64,000 nucleotides of DNA from Methanospirillum sp. (GCA_012728895.1 JAAYEG010000040.1:38280-102279); one strand, 5' to 3'; positions 28,262 through 36,871 are shown, counted from the first letter of the stretch. The notes: generated from the letters alone by a model not told the origin. Program-made: numbers and translations.

Positions 28262-28341
28262 TCGGCCCCGCTTTCCCTCCGGCTCCCGCCCGGTTGAGAG
28301 GTCCCCTCCCCGGCGCGAAGGCCCCGGCAGGCCGCAAAGAG

Positions 28342-28350
28342 ATATAATTT
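28342..28350 (+). promoter_or_regulatory. candidate TATA box for nifB
   Basis: ATATAATTT in a GC-rich background, ~36 bp upstream of ATG 28386. Confidence 0.5.
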
Positions 28351-28385
28351 ATGCCTGCCCGGCGAGAGTTCCTAGCTGAACGAGA

Positions 28386-29285
28386 ATGACCGACACTTAC
28401 CGCACCGCCACCGTCGACGGCCAGGAGGTCCCCTACGACCCGACCACCCTCCGCCGGATCCAGGAGCACCCCTGCTTCTCGGAGAAGGCCTGCCACGCCT
28501 TCGGCCGGATGCACCTCGCCGTGGCGCCGAAGTGCAACATCCAGTGCAACTACTGCGTCAGGGACTACGACTGCGTCAACGAGAGCCGGCCCGGGGTGAC
28601 GAGCCGGATCGTCACCCCCGAGGAGTCGGTCGACCTGGTCCGGGAGATCCTCGCAAAGCACGAGTTCATCCGGGTGATCGGGATCGCCGGGCCCGGCGAC
28701 CCGCTCGCGAACGAGGAGACCTTCGAGGCCCTCCGCCTGATCAAGGAGCACTTCCCCGAGACGATGCGCTGCCTCTCGACCAACGGTCTGCTGCTCCCCG
28801 AGCGGATCGACGAGCTCCACGAGCTCGGCGTCGGGAACATCACGGTCACGATGAACGCGCTCGACCCCGAGGTGGGGGCGAAGATCTACGACCACATCGA
28901 CTACCACGGGAAGCGCTACACGGGGGTCGAGGCCGCGAAGATCCTGATCGAGAACCAGCTCAAGGGCGTGGAGGAGGCCGCGAAGCGCGGGATGATCGTC
29001 AAGGTCAACACCGTCTGGGTCCCGGGCTACAACGACGACCAGATCGAAGAGATCGCCAGGACGACCTCGAAGCTCGGCGCCTACACCTTCAACCTGATCC
29101 CGGTCATCCCCCAGTACCGGTTCAAGGACGTCGTCCCCCCGACGCCCGCCCAGAAGCGCGAGATGCAGGACCGGTGCGCGCCCTACATCAAGCAGATGCG
29201 CCACTGCAAGCGCTGCCGCGCCGACGCGATCGGGCTGCTCGGCCACGACCTCCCGGTCCCGGAAGGCTGCACCAAGGGGACCTGA
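28386..29285 (+). CDS. nifB: NifB-type radical SAM protein (nitrogenase cofactor biosynthesis)
   Basis: HPCFSEKACHAFGRMHLAVAPKCNIQCNYCVRDYDCVNESRPGVTS; FNLIPVIPQ; CKRCRADAIGLLG. Confidence 0.93.
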   Translation: MTDTYRTATVDGQEVPYDPTTLRRIQEHPCFSEKACHAFGRMHLAVAPKCNIQCNYCVRDYDCVNESRPGVTSRIVTPEESVDLVREILAKHEFIRVIGIAGPGDPLANEETFEALRLIKEHFPETMRCLSTNGLLLPERIDELHELGVGNITVTMNALDPEVGAKIYDHIDYHGKRYTGVEAAKILIENQLKGVEEAAKRGMIVKVNTVWVPGYNDDQIEEIARTTSKLGAYTFNLIPVIPQYRFKDVVPPTPAQKREMQDRCAPYIKQMRHCKRCRADAIGLLGHDLPVPEGCTKGT

Positions 29286-29473
29286 GCGGGCGCCCCCCCC
29301 CCCGGCCGTCCTAGAGGGGCTTCCTGGAGTGATAAGGGAGGGCATGACCCTGAGAGCATACCGGGAGGGGCGGGAGGCGCCGGAGCAGTCCTGATGGCCG
29401 CCATCATCGAGATTGCCGGATATCCCGTCGCCATACGATGACGCCTGCGGGTCCGCGGCAGGGGGACGATACA

Positions 29474-29505
29474 TTTTTTTTAAAAAAAGGTAATATTTTA
29501 TACTC
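29474..29505 (+). promoter_or_regulatory. T8A7 palindromic tract and TATA box upstream of histidine kinase
   Basis: TTTTTTTTAAAAAAAGG TAATATTTTATAC 20-50 bp before ATG 29523. Confidence 0.45.
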
Positions 29506-29522
29506 TTAACGTAGCGCCTGGC

Positions 29523-31016
29523 ATGCCCGTCCCCACCCATGTGCTTGCCGCGATCCGGCAGCCCGCCCTACTCTACGGCCCGGACGGTCGAATCGCCGCC
29601 GCGAACGACCTGGCCGAGGCCCTCGCCGGAAGGCCGCTCGCCGGCTGCTCCCCCGCGGAGGTCGTCGAGATCTTTTCCGTCCGCACGCCGGCGGGAGCGC
29701 CCCTCCAGCCCGCTGACCTGCCCGCGGCAGCGGCCCTCTCGGGCGGGGCGGTGATCGAGCGCCCGCTCGCGATCACGGCGACGGGCGGCCGGCGTCTCGA
29801 GATCCTGGCGACAGCGTCGCCCGTCCGGGAAGGTGACACCGTCGCGGGCGCCCTGGCCGTCTGGCAGGACGTCACCGAGCGCGAGCGGGCCGGGCGCGAC
29901 CTCCGCGAGAGCGAGGCGAAGTACCGGGCCCTGATAGAGACCAATGTCGACTTCATCTGGGAGATCGACACCGGCTGGCGGTTCACGTACTGCAGCCCGC
30001 AGATCGAGCGACTCTGGGGGATCCGGCCCGGGGAGATGGTCGGCAGGACGCCGTTCGACCTGCTGCCCTCCGGCATGCGTGAGAGCACCGCTTCGACCTT
30101 CGCGGAGATCGCGGCCGACGGGCGTCCGTTCTTCGGGCTCGAAATGGGTTCCACCGACGGCAGGGGCCGGCCCGTCGCCCTCGAGCTCAGCGGCGTCCCG
30201 TTCTTCTCCGGCGACGGCGCCCTGCTCGGCTACCGCGGGGTCACCCGCGACGTGACCGGGCGCAAGGAGACCGAGGAGGCGCTCGCCGCGCTCATGGCCG
30301 AGCTCGAGGAGCGTGTCAAGGCGCGGACGGCGGAGCTCGCCACCGCGAACCGTGACCTCGAGGCCTTCAGCCACCACGTCTCGCACGACCTCCGGGCGCC
30401 GCTCCGGGTGATCGACGGCTACCTCGGCCTTCTGCTGGCCCGGTTCGGCCCCGAGCTCGACCCGGACGCGGTCGTCCTCGTGGGCAAAGCGCGGGCTGGC
30501 GCGGTCCGCGCGGGCCTCTTCCTTGAGAGCCTCCTCTCGCTCGCGTACAACTCGCACCGGTTCCTGGAGGCGGAGGTCGTCGAGCCGGGGCCGATCGTCC
30601 GGGACGTGCTCCAGGAGCTGATGCCCGTGGACGGGGACCGCCGGATTGAGGTCACGATCGACCCCCTCCCGCCCTGCCGCGGCGACCCTGAGATGCTCCG
30701 GCACGTCTGGTTGAACCTGCTCTCGAACGCGGTCAAGTTCACGCGGGGACGGGACCCGGCCCGGATCGAGGTGGGCGGCGGCGGGGAGAACGAGATCGTC
30801 TACTCGGTCCGCGACAACGGGGTGGGGTTCCCGTCCGAGGAAGTCTCCCGAGTCTTTGACAACTTCGCCCGGTTCCACAACGCTTGCGAGTACGAGGGAT
30901 CAGGGATCGGTCTTCCCCTCGTTAGACGGATCGTCGAACGGCACGGCGGGCGCTGCTGGGCAGAGTCAACGCCGGGAGTGGGCTCGACCTTCTTCTTCAC
31001 CCTGCCGGCGGCGTGA
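29523..31016 (+). CDS. PAS-domain sensor histidine kinase
   Basis: Two PAS-like regions; LEAFSHHVSHDLRAPLRVIDGYL (H-box); NLLSNAVKFT; DNGVGF; GSGIGLPLVRRIVERHGG. Confidence 0.9.
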   Translation: MPVPTHVLAAIRQPALLYGPDGRIAAANDLAEALAGRPLAGCSPAEVVEIFSVRTPAGAPLQPADLPAAAALSGGAVIERPLAITATGGRRLEILATASPVREGDTVAGALAVWQDVTERERAGRDLRESEAKYRALIETNVDFIWEIDTGWRFTYCSPQIERLWGIRPGEMVGRTPFDLLPSGMRESTASTFAEIAADGRPFFGLEMGSTDGRGRPVALELSGVPFFSGDGALLGYRGVTRDVTGRKETEEALAALMAELEERVKARTAELATANRDLEAFSHHVSHDLRAPLRVIDGYLGLLLARFGPELDPDAVVLVGKARAGAVRAGLFLESLLSLAYNSHRFLEAEVVEPGPIVRDVLQELMPVDGDRRIEVTIDPLPPCRGDPEMLRHVWLNLLSNAVKFTRGRDPARIEVGGGGENEIVYSVRDNGVGFPSEEVSRVFDNFARFHNACEYEGSGIGLPLVRRIVERHGGRCWAESTPGVGSTFFFTLPAA

Positions 31017-31133
31017 GCCGACCCATCGACACCCGCGATCCGCACGAAATACGCTCGGCCGTTGAGGTCCCGACACAGAGGTCCGGCATCGAACACGGCG
31101 TTCGGCACTAGCCCCTCGTCTCTTCAGGGATCC

Positions 31134-31202
31134 GGCTTTGGCTACAACGCCAACGACCGGATCGACTTTCCCGACGTCGTCCGGCTCTTCAATGCCCTCT
31201 AA
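31134..31202 (+). pseudogene. remnant of a dockerin type I-like C-terminus
   Basis: GFGYNANDRIDFPDVVRLFNAL* closely matches FDYNQNGRIDFADVTWLFTQL* of the 15889..17040 protein; no intact ORF upstream. Confidence 0.55.
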
Positions 31203-31275
31203 GCTCCCTTTTCCCTCCCCGCGGGAGCTTATATCTGTTCTGTTCTGCTTTTAGCGGCAGGTCGCTCCTGCGCGG

Positions 31276-31779
31276 TCAGGCCGTGATCTCGCGGAACCGG
31301 GCGCCGGGGACGTTGCAGATCGGGCAGCGCTCGGGGGCCTCCTCGAGCGCGACGTTCCCGCAGACCGGGCAGAGAAAGACCTTCGAGACCTCGAGATCCT
31401 TTCCACCCCTGACGGCCTCGGCCGCCTTCGTGTAGAGCCCGGCGTGGATCTCCTCGGCCTTCATCGCGTAGGTGAACGGGGTGATGGCCTCCTTTCTCCC
31501 CTCGTTCTCGGCCTCCGCGATGAACTTGGGGTACATGTCCATGAACTCGTAAGTCTCGCCGTCGATGGAGCCGGCCAGGTTCTCGGCCGTCGACTTCAGG
31601 CCCCCCATCACGCCGAGCAGGGTCTTCGCGTGGATCGCCTCGGCCTCGGACGCGGCGCGGAAGACCTTCGCGACTCCCGGGAGCCCCTCCTGGGCGGCCT
31701 TCTCCGAGAACGCCAGGTACTTGCGGTTCGCCTGCGACTCGCCCGCGAAGGCGGTTTTCAGATTGTCCATGGTCGACAT
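31276..31779 (-). CDS. rubrerythrin
   Basis: MSTMDNLKTAFAGESQANRKYLAF...EAIHAKTLL...AMKAEEIHAGLY...FLCPVCGNVALEEAPERCPICNVPG. Confidence 0.95.
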   Translation of the reverse strand: MSTMDNLKTAFAGESQANRKYLAFSEKAAQEGLPGVAKVFRAASEAEAIHAKTLLGVMGGLKSTAENLAGSIDGETYEFMDMYPKFIAEAENEGRKEAITPFTYAMKAEEIHAGLYTKAAEAVRGGKDLEVSKVFLCPVCGNVALEEAPERCPICNVPGARFREITA

Positions 31780-31885
31780 GGTCCATACGTGGAGCGGGGT
31801 GCGACTTATACCTTGTTCTTTCGGCACGGGGCGAATGAAACGCGGAAAAGAACGTTGAAATCCCGGCACCGCCCATCATTCCATC

Positions 31886-32569
31886 GTGGCGCCACGGCGC
31901 ATCTCCGAAATCCCGGAGCGGGACCGGCCGCGGGAGACGCTGATCAGGAAGGGCGCGGCGGCGCTCTCGACCCGCGACCTGATCGCCGTCATCATCGGGC
32001 GCGGGACCCGGGGGCGGGGGGTCCTGGCGGTCTCGAGCGCGATCGAGGACGTCTTCGAGAAGAAGAAGGAGCGAACCGAGCAGGTCACCATCGAGGACCT
32101 GGTGGCCGTCCCGGGGGTCGGGAGGGCCAAGGCCTGCCAGCTCATGGCCGCCGTCGAGCTCGCCCGGCGGTTCCGGGACCCGGACGAGGGTTTGCGGGTC
32201 GCGAGTCCCGAGGACGTGCTCCGGCTGCACGAGGTAGACGGGATACGAGGCCGGCATCAGGAGCACTTCCTCGCCATCACCCTGAACGGGGCCGGCGAGG
32301 TGATCCGTGCACGGACCCTCACGGTCGGGCTGCTGAACGCGAGCCAGATCCACCCCCGCGAGGCGTTCGCGGACGCCATCACGGACCGGGCCGCGGCCGT
32401 CGTCTTCGTCCACAACCACCCGTCGGGCTCGCTCGAGCCCTCCGGGCCCGACCTCGCGATCACGCGTCAGCTGGTCGACGCGGGCGACCTCCTGGGGATC
32501 CGGGTGCTCGACCACCTGATCGTGTCCCGGAAGGGGCACCGCTCGCTCAGGGCGGCGGGGGCGATCTAG
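31886..32569 (+). CDS. radC: RadC-like JAB domain protein
   Basis: RPRETLIRKGAAALSTRDLIAVIIGRGTRG; VFVHNHPSGSLEPSGPDLAITRQL JAMM motif; GIRVLDHLIVS. Confidence 0.93.
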   Translation: MAPRRISEIPERDRPRETLIRKGAAALSTRDLIAVIIGRGTRGRGVLAVSSAIEDVFEKKKERTEQVTIEDLVAVPGVGRAKACQLMAAVELARRFRDPDEGLRVASPEDVLRLHEVDGIRGRHQEHFLAITLNGAGEVIRARTLTVGLLNASQIHPREAFADAITDRAAAVVFVHNHPSGSLEPSGPDLAITRQLVDAGDLLGIRVLDHLIVSRKGHRSLRAAGAI

Positions 32570-33189
32570 CCCCCGGGGGGTGCCCGTCGCCCCTCACAGG
32601 CCCGGGTGCCGAGCCGCTGGCCCATGGCCCGGGCCTCCTCGAGCAGCGCCGGAAACCCGGCGAGGTCCCGCTTCTCGTCCATGTGGTCGATCAGGAGCTC
32701 CTCGCCCGCGGTCACGTCCACGATGTCGAACCAGGCCCGGGTCGAGTTCAGGACCCCGTCGAAGACCCGGGGCTCGGTCCCCCTCGGGAGGCCCGAGATC
32801 GCCAGCAGGAGCCCGTGCCGCTGCGAGCGGCGCTCCTTCGGGACGAGAGGTTCGCGCCGGCCGTACTTCGCCCAGTAGAAGACCTGGAAACGGTCCAGGA
32901 AGCCCTTGAGCTTGCCCGGCATCCCCATGGTCATCACCGGCGTCGCGATCACGATCCCGTCGGCCGCGACCACCTTCGCGTAGAACTGGGTCAGGTCGTC
33001 GAACTGGGCGCACTCGGGCGCGGTCATGCAGTGAAGGATCTCCATGCAGGGCTCGAAGGTGAGGAGCGGCACGTTCACCCGCTCGACGGCACAGCCCGCC
33101 TCCGCCGCGCCGGCCAGCGCCCTGTCGAGCAGGAGCGCGGTGTTCCCGTGCGGGAGCGGCGAGCCGAGTAACCCGAGGATCAGCGGCAT
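32566..33189 (-). CDS. flavodoxin/NADPH-dependent FMN reductase family protein
   Basis: MPLILGLLGSPLPHGNTALLLDRALAGA; IVIATPVMTMGMPGKLKGFLDRFQVFYW. Confidence 0.88.
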   Translation of the reverse strand: MPLILGLLGSPLPHGNTALLLDRALAGAAEAGCAVERVNVPLLTFEPCMEILHCMTAPECAQFDDLTQFYAKVVAADGIVIATPVMTMGMPGKLKGFLDRFQVFYWAKYGRREPLVPKERRSQRHGLLLAISGLPRGTEPRVFDGVLNSTRAWFDIVDVTAGEELLIDHMDEKRDLAGFPALLEEARAMGQRLGTRACEGRRAPPGG

Positions 33190-33344
33190 GGAACCACCTG
33201 GACCGTCCATGGTAAAAAAAGTATGGCCGAAAAGGAGGCCAATTCTCGATCCGGCGCTGGAAGCCGGGCGCCCCGGATCCGGCCTTCTTTCGGCATTGGC
33301 AGTATGATCATCGATAAATACTCTCGGTGTGCATCTGAGAGCTG

Positions 33345-33569
33345 GTGAGTATCCTGACTGAAATGGTCGAGAAGAAGGCCGGCGACAAGGTCGGCCCGGG
33401 CAAGTACATCTGTCTGGACTGCGGGTACGAGGAGGTGCTCGACAAGAGCGAGCAGGACCTGCGAAAGTGCCCGAAGTGCGCCTGCGAGCAGTACCAGTGC
33501 TTCCCGATGACGCACATCCGTCCCGACATCAAGACCCCCGAGGACGCCAGGAACCCTCCGAAGCGGTGA
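33345..33569 (+). CDS. small zinc-ribbon/rubredoxin-like protein
   Basis: YICLDCGYEEVLDKSEQDLRKCPKCACEQYQCF. Confidence 0.75.
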   Translation: MSILTEMVEKKAGDKVGPGKYICLDCGYEEVLDKSEQDLRKCPKCACEQYQCFPMTHIRPDIKTPEDARNPPKR

Positions 33570-33611
33570 GAGGCGGCCTTCGCGCCGCCGATCGAACGAG
33601 GTGATCATACA

Positions 33612-33737
33612 ATGGTAAACGTTACTAGCGATGGCCAGATCTTTGTCTGCAACATCTGCGGCAACGTCGTCGAGGTCAAGGAGGCCGGCGGCGGCGAGCT
33701 CATCTGCTGCGGAGAACCGATGGAGCTCAGGGAGTAG
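33612..33737 (+). CDS. desulforedoxin (41 aa; below the length cutoff of the supplied ORF track)
   Basis: MVNVTSDGQIFVCNICGNVVEVKEAGGGELICCGEPMELRE*: CxxC plus CC desulforedoxin Fe(Cys)4 signature. Confidence 0.88.
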   Translation: MVNVTSDGQIFVCNICGNVVEVKEAGGGELICCGEPMELRE

Positions 33738-33742
33738 GGACC

Positions 33743-34090
33743 ATGGCAGAGGAACAGTTCGACTCCCTCGAGGAGAAGATCGGCAAGGTCCCGAAGATCT
33801 TCCGTGACCTGAAAGACAGCAACCCCGAGCTCTTCCAGTCGGTGATGGGCCTGGACCATCTGGTCTGGGCCGAGGGATGCCTGACCAGGAAAGAGAAGAA
33901 GCTGATCGCGATCGCGATCGCGGCCGCGATGCGCGACCCGCACGCGGTCCGGGCGCAGATCGCGGGTGCCCCGAACCTGGGCGTCACCCTGGCCGAGATC
34001 GAGGAGGCCCTCCGGGTGACCTTCCTGCTCTCCGGCATGCCGGCCTACGTCCATGGGCGTGCGGCTGCCGAAGAGATCTACAACAAATAA
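33743..34090 (+). CDS. carboxymuconolactone decarboxylase (AhpD-like) family protein
   Basis: PKIFRDLKDSNPELFQSVMGLDHLVWAEGCLTRKEKKLIAIAIAAAMRDPHAVRAQIAGA. Confidence 0.85.
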   Translation: MAEEQFDSLEEKIGKVPKIFRDLKDSNPELFQSVMGLDHLVWAEGCLTRKEKKLIAIAIAAAMRDPHAVRAQIAGAPNLGVTLAEIEEALRVTFLLSGMPAYVHGRAAAEEIYNK

Positions 34091-34102
34091 CCCCTTTTCA
34101 AG

Positions 34103-34783
34103 GTGATAACAGTGTGTACTGGTGCAAATGACCCCTTCGCCGGCGCCCCGCCGGCCCCCTCGCTTCCCGGGCTCGGCGAGCCCGCGCCCGACTTCCTGGT
34201 CGAGTCGACCCACGGCCCGATCCGGCTCTCCGACTACCGCGGCCGCTGGGTGGTGATGTTCTCGCACCCGGCCGACTTCACCCCGGTCTGCACGACCGAG
34301 TTCATGGCGTTCGCCGAGATCGCCGACGAGCTCAAGAGCCTGAACGTCGAGCTGCTCGGCCTCTCCGTCGACTCGGTCTCGGCGCACCTCGCCTGGGTCC
34401 GGGCGATCAAAGAGAAGATGGGCGTCGAGATCCCGTTCCCCATCATCGCCGACCTCGAGATGAAGGTCGCGAAGCTCTACGGGATGATCCAGCCCGGCCA
34501 GTCCTCGACCGCGGCCGTCCGGGCCGTCTTCTTCATCGACGACAAGGGGATCCTCCGCGGCATGCTCTACTACCCGCTCTCGAACGGGCGGTACATGCCC
34601 GAGATCGTCAGGCTCATCAAGGCCTTCCAGACCACGGACGCCCACGGCGTCGCCACCCCGGCCAACTGGCAGCCCGGGGACAAGGTCGTCGTCCCGGCAC
34701 CCAAGACCGCCGCGGAGATGGCGGAGCGCGAGAAGGCGGGATACGAGTGCAAGGACTGGTATCTCTGCTTTAAGAACCTCTGA
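34103..34783 (+). CDS. peroxiredoxin (1-Cys/Prx6-like)
   Basis: VVMFSHPADFTPVCTTEFMAFAEI; AVFFIDDKGILRGMLYYPLSNGRYMPEIVRLI. Confidence 0.95.
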   Translation: MITVCTGANDPFAGAPPAPSLPGLGEPAPDFLVESTHGPIRLSDYRGRWVVMFSHPADFTPVCTTEFMAFAEIADELKSLNVELLGLSVDSVSAHLAWVRAIKEKMGVEIPFPIIADLEMKVAKLYGMIQPGQSSTAAVRAVFFIDDKGILRGMLYYPLSNGRYMPEIVRLIKAFQTTDAHGVATPANWQPGDKVVVPAPKTAAEMAEREKAGYECKDWYLCFKNL

Positions 34784-34818
34784 ACCTTTTTTATACCCCC
34801 CGTGCCAACACGGGGTAC

Positions 34819-35433
34819 ATGCCGATCACCGCCCTCGGGTTCGCGGGCTCGCCCCGCCGGCACGGCAACTCCGAGACCCTCCTGGACCGCGTTCTCGAGG
34901 CGATGGCCTCAGAACCGGGCGTCGAGGTCGAGAAAGTCGTGCTCGTCGACGCCGACGTCCGCCCGTGCCGGGGCTGCAACATCTGCGAGAAGACCGGGGA
35001 TTGCGTGCAGAAAGACGGGATGATCCCGCTCTACGACCGGATCCTCGAGGCCGACTGCGTCCTGCTCGCGGCCCCCGTCTACTGCATGGGCCTCCCGGCC
35101 CAGGCCAAGGCCCTGGTCGACCGGGCCCAGGTCTACCGCTCGCGCAGGTACGTGCTCGGGTGGCCGGTCGTCCCGGAGGAGCGGAAGGGAAAGCGGCTCG
35201 GGATCTACCTCGGGACCGCGGGGCAGGACTGGGAGTACGTCTTCGACGCGACGCTCGCCTCGGTGAGGTGCTTCATGCACGTCGCCGGGATACGCGAGCG
35301 CGACCTCGCCACCCTGCTCGTCCGGAGCGTCGACGAGTCGGGCGCGGTAAAACGCTACCCGACGGCGCTCGACGACGCGGCGGCCCTGGGGCGCAACGCG
35401 GTGGCGACCCTCCGCGAGCGGCTCGGCCCATGA
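34819..35433 (+). CDS. flavodoxin-family iron-sulfur flavoprotein (Isf-like)
   Basis: GFAGSPRRHGNSETLLDRVL; CRGCNICEKTGDC (CX2CX2CX5C); AAPVYCMGLPAQAKALVDRAQ. Confidence 0.88.
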   Translation: MPITALGFAGSPRRHGNSETLLDRVLEAMASEPGVEVEKVVLVDADVRPCRGCNICEKTGDCVQKDGMIPLYDRILEADCVLLAAPVYCMGLPAQAKALVDRAQVYRSRRYVLGWPVVPEERKGKRLGIYLGTAGQDWEYVFDATLASVRCFMHVAGIRERDLATLLVRSVDESGAVKRYPTALDDAAALGRNAVATLRERLGP

Positions 35434-36023
35434 CCCGCGTCATGGGCGTCTCGGGCAGCCCCCACCGGCGCGGCAACACCGAGACGCTGCTCGACGCCTT
35501 TCTCGGCGGCGCGCGCGAAGCGGGCGCCGGGGTCGAGAAGGTGGTGCTATCGGACCTCTCCTACACGTCCTGCCGGGGGTGCAACGTCTGCCACCGGACC
35601 GGGATCTGCGTCGTGGAGGACGAGGCGATCCCCCTGCTCGAGGCGATGGCCGGCGTCGACCTGCTCGCGCTCGCCTCTCCGATCTACAGCATGGGGATCA
35701 CGGCAGAGCTCAAAGGGCTGGTCGACCGGGCCCAGTACCTCTGGGCCCGCCGGTTCTCCCTGGGCACACTGGACTACCCCCCCGAGCACCTCGAGAGCCA
35801 CCGCGGGGTCTTCCTCTCGACCGCCGGCTCGGACTGGCCCGGCGTCTTCGACGCGGCCTTCCCGGTCGTGCAGGCGCTCTTCTCGGGCCTCGGGTTCTCG
35901 TACGTCGAGAACCTGGTCTACGACTCGATGGACCGGCACGGCGGGGTCCGCAGACACCCGACCGCGCTCGCCGGGGCCCGGGCCGCCGGTCGCCGGCTGG
36001 CAGGAGAGGGGGGAGCGGACTAG
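35430..36023 (+). CDS. flavodoxin-family iron-sulfur flavoprotein (Isf-like), tandem paralog
   Basis: GVSGSPHRRGNTETLLDAFL; CRGCNVCHRTGIC (CX2CX2CX5C); ASPIYSMGITAELKGLVDRAQYLW; ATGA overlap with upstream paralog. Confidence 0.88.
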   Translation: MTRVMGVSGSPHRRGNTETLLDAFLGGAREAGAGVEKVVLSDLSYTSCRGCNVCHRTGICVVEDEAIPLLEAMAGVDLLALASPIYSMGITAELKGLVDRAQYLWARRFSLGTLDYPPEHLESHRGVFLSTAGSDWPGVFDAAFPVVQALFSGLGFSYVENLVYDSMDRHGGVRRHPTALAGARAAGRRLAGEGGAD

Positions 36024-36448
36024 GCGGGCCCGCACCGCTCGGCGCAGACCCGGTCCACGATCCGGCGGGAGGAGCAGAGCGGCGCCCCTTCGAAGGCCCC
36101 GACTCTGACGACGCGGCAGCCGCACCCCCGGGCCTCGAGCGCCGACGAGAGCCCGCGCTCGTCGAAGTGCTGGTTCCACCCGATCGTGATGACGTCGGGG
36201 GAGAGCTCCTCGACCGGCCGGAACATGTCCACGGGATCCCCGAGCCGGGCCCCGTCGACGGGTTTGAGGGCCCGGACCATCGCGAGCCGCTGGTCCTCGG
36301 GGACGACCGGGCGGGGCTTGTGCTTCACGTTCGCGTCCCGGGCCACGATCACAAAGAGCTCGTCGCCGAGCCGGCGCGACTCCTCGAGGTAGTAGAGGTG
36401 GCCCGGGTGGAGCAGGTCGAATGTCCCGGTCGCGACCACCCGGGTCAT
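36020..36448 (-). CDS. ribL: archaeal FAD synthase (RibL-type cytidylyltransferase fold)
   Basis: VVATGTFDLLHPGHLYYLEESRRLGDELFVIVARD; ITIGWNQHFDE. Confidence 0.88.
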   Translation of the reverse strand: MTRVVATGTFDLLHPGHLYYLEESRRLGDELFVIVARDANVKHKPRPVVPEDQRLAMVRALKPVDGARLGDPVDMFRPVEELSPDVITIGWNQHFDERGLSSALEARGCGCRVVRVGAFEGAPLCSSRRIVDRVCAERCGPA

Positions 36449-36816
36449 GGCAGCACCTCGAGCGCGACGGGAAGGCCGTCCGCGGAGAAGCAGGCCCAGT
36501 CCCCCTCCCCGTAGGGCCAGCCGATGATCAGGTGGTACCGCCCGGTGCGGGGAAAGAACGAGAGATCGGCGAGAGACGGCTCGAGCACCCCGTTCGGGTG
36601 CGAGTGGGCCGAGCCGGCGCGGTGGGGGTCGAGCGGCATCATGTCGAGCAGGACGCTCGCCGAGTCCTCGTTCGTGACCGTCCCCGGGACCAGGTCGCAC
36701 TCCTCGATCACCCCGTCCTCCTCGTGGAGCAGGGCCACGAACTCGTTCGGGTCGTTCGAGGCCCCGATCGCGAGCAGCAGGTCGAGCAGCTCGCGCCGTA
36801 TCCCCCTGACCTTCAT
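36445..36816 (-). CDS. Mov34/MPN/PAD-1 (JAMM) family protein
   Basis: EFVALLHEEDGVIEE; GSAHSHPNGVLEPSLADLSFF JAMM motif. Confidence 0.88.
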   Translation of the reverse strand: MKVRGIRRELLDLLLAIGASNDPNEFVALLHEEDGVIEECDLVPGTVTNEDSASVLLDMMPLDPHRAGSAHSHPNGVLEPSLADLSFFPRTGRYHLIIGWPYGEGDWACFSADGLPVALEVLP

Positions 36817-36871
36817 GCCCTGATCGGTGGGTACCCCGAGGTGATAAGCCCGACGCCGGGCATACCGGCGC

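Noticed and set aside
28262-28385. NrpR operator (GGAA-N6-TTCC type) upstream of nifB
   Set aside because: Only a lone GTTCC half-site found; no palindrome matching the known operator
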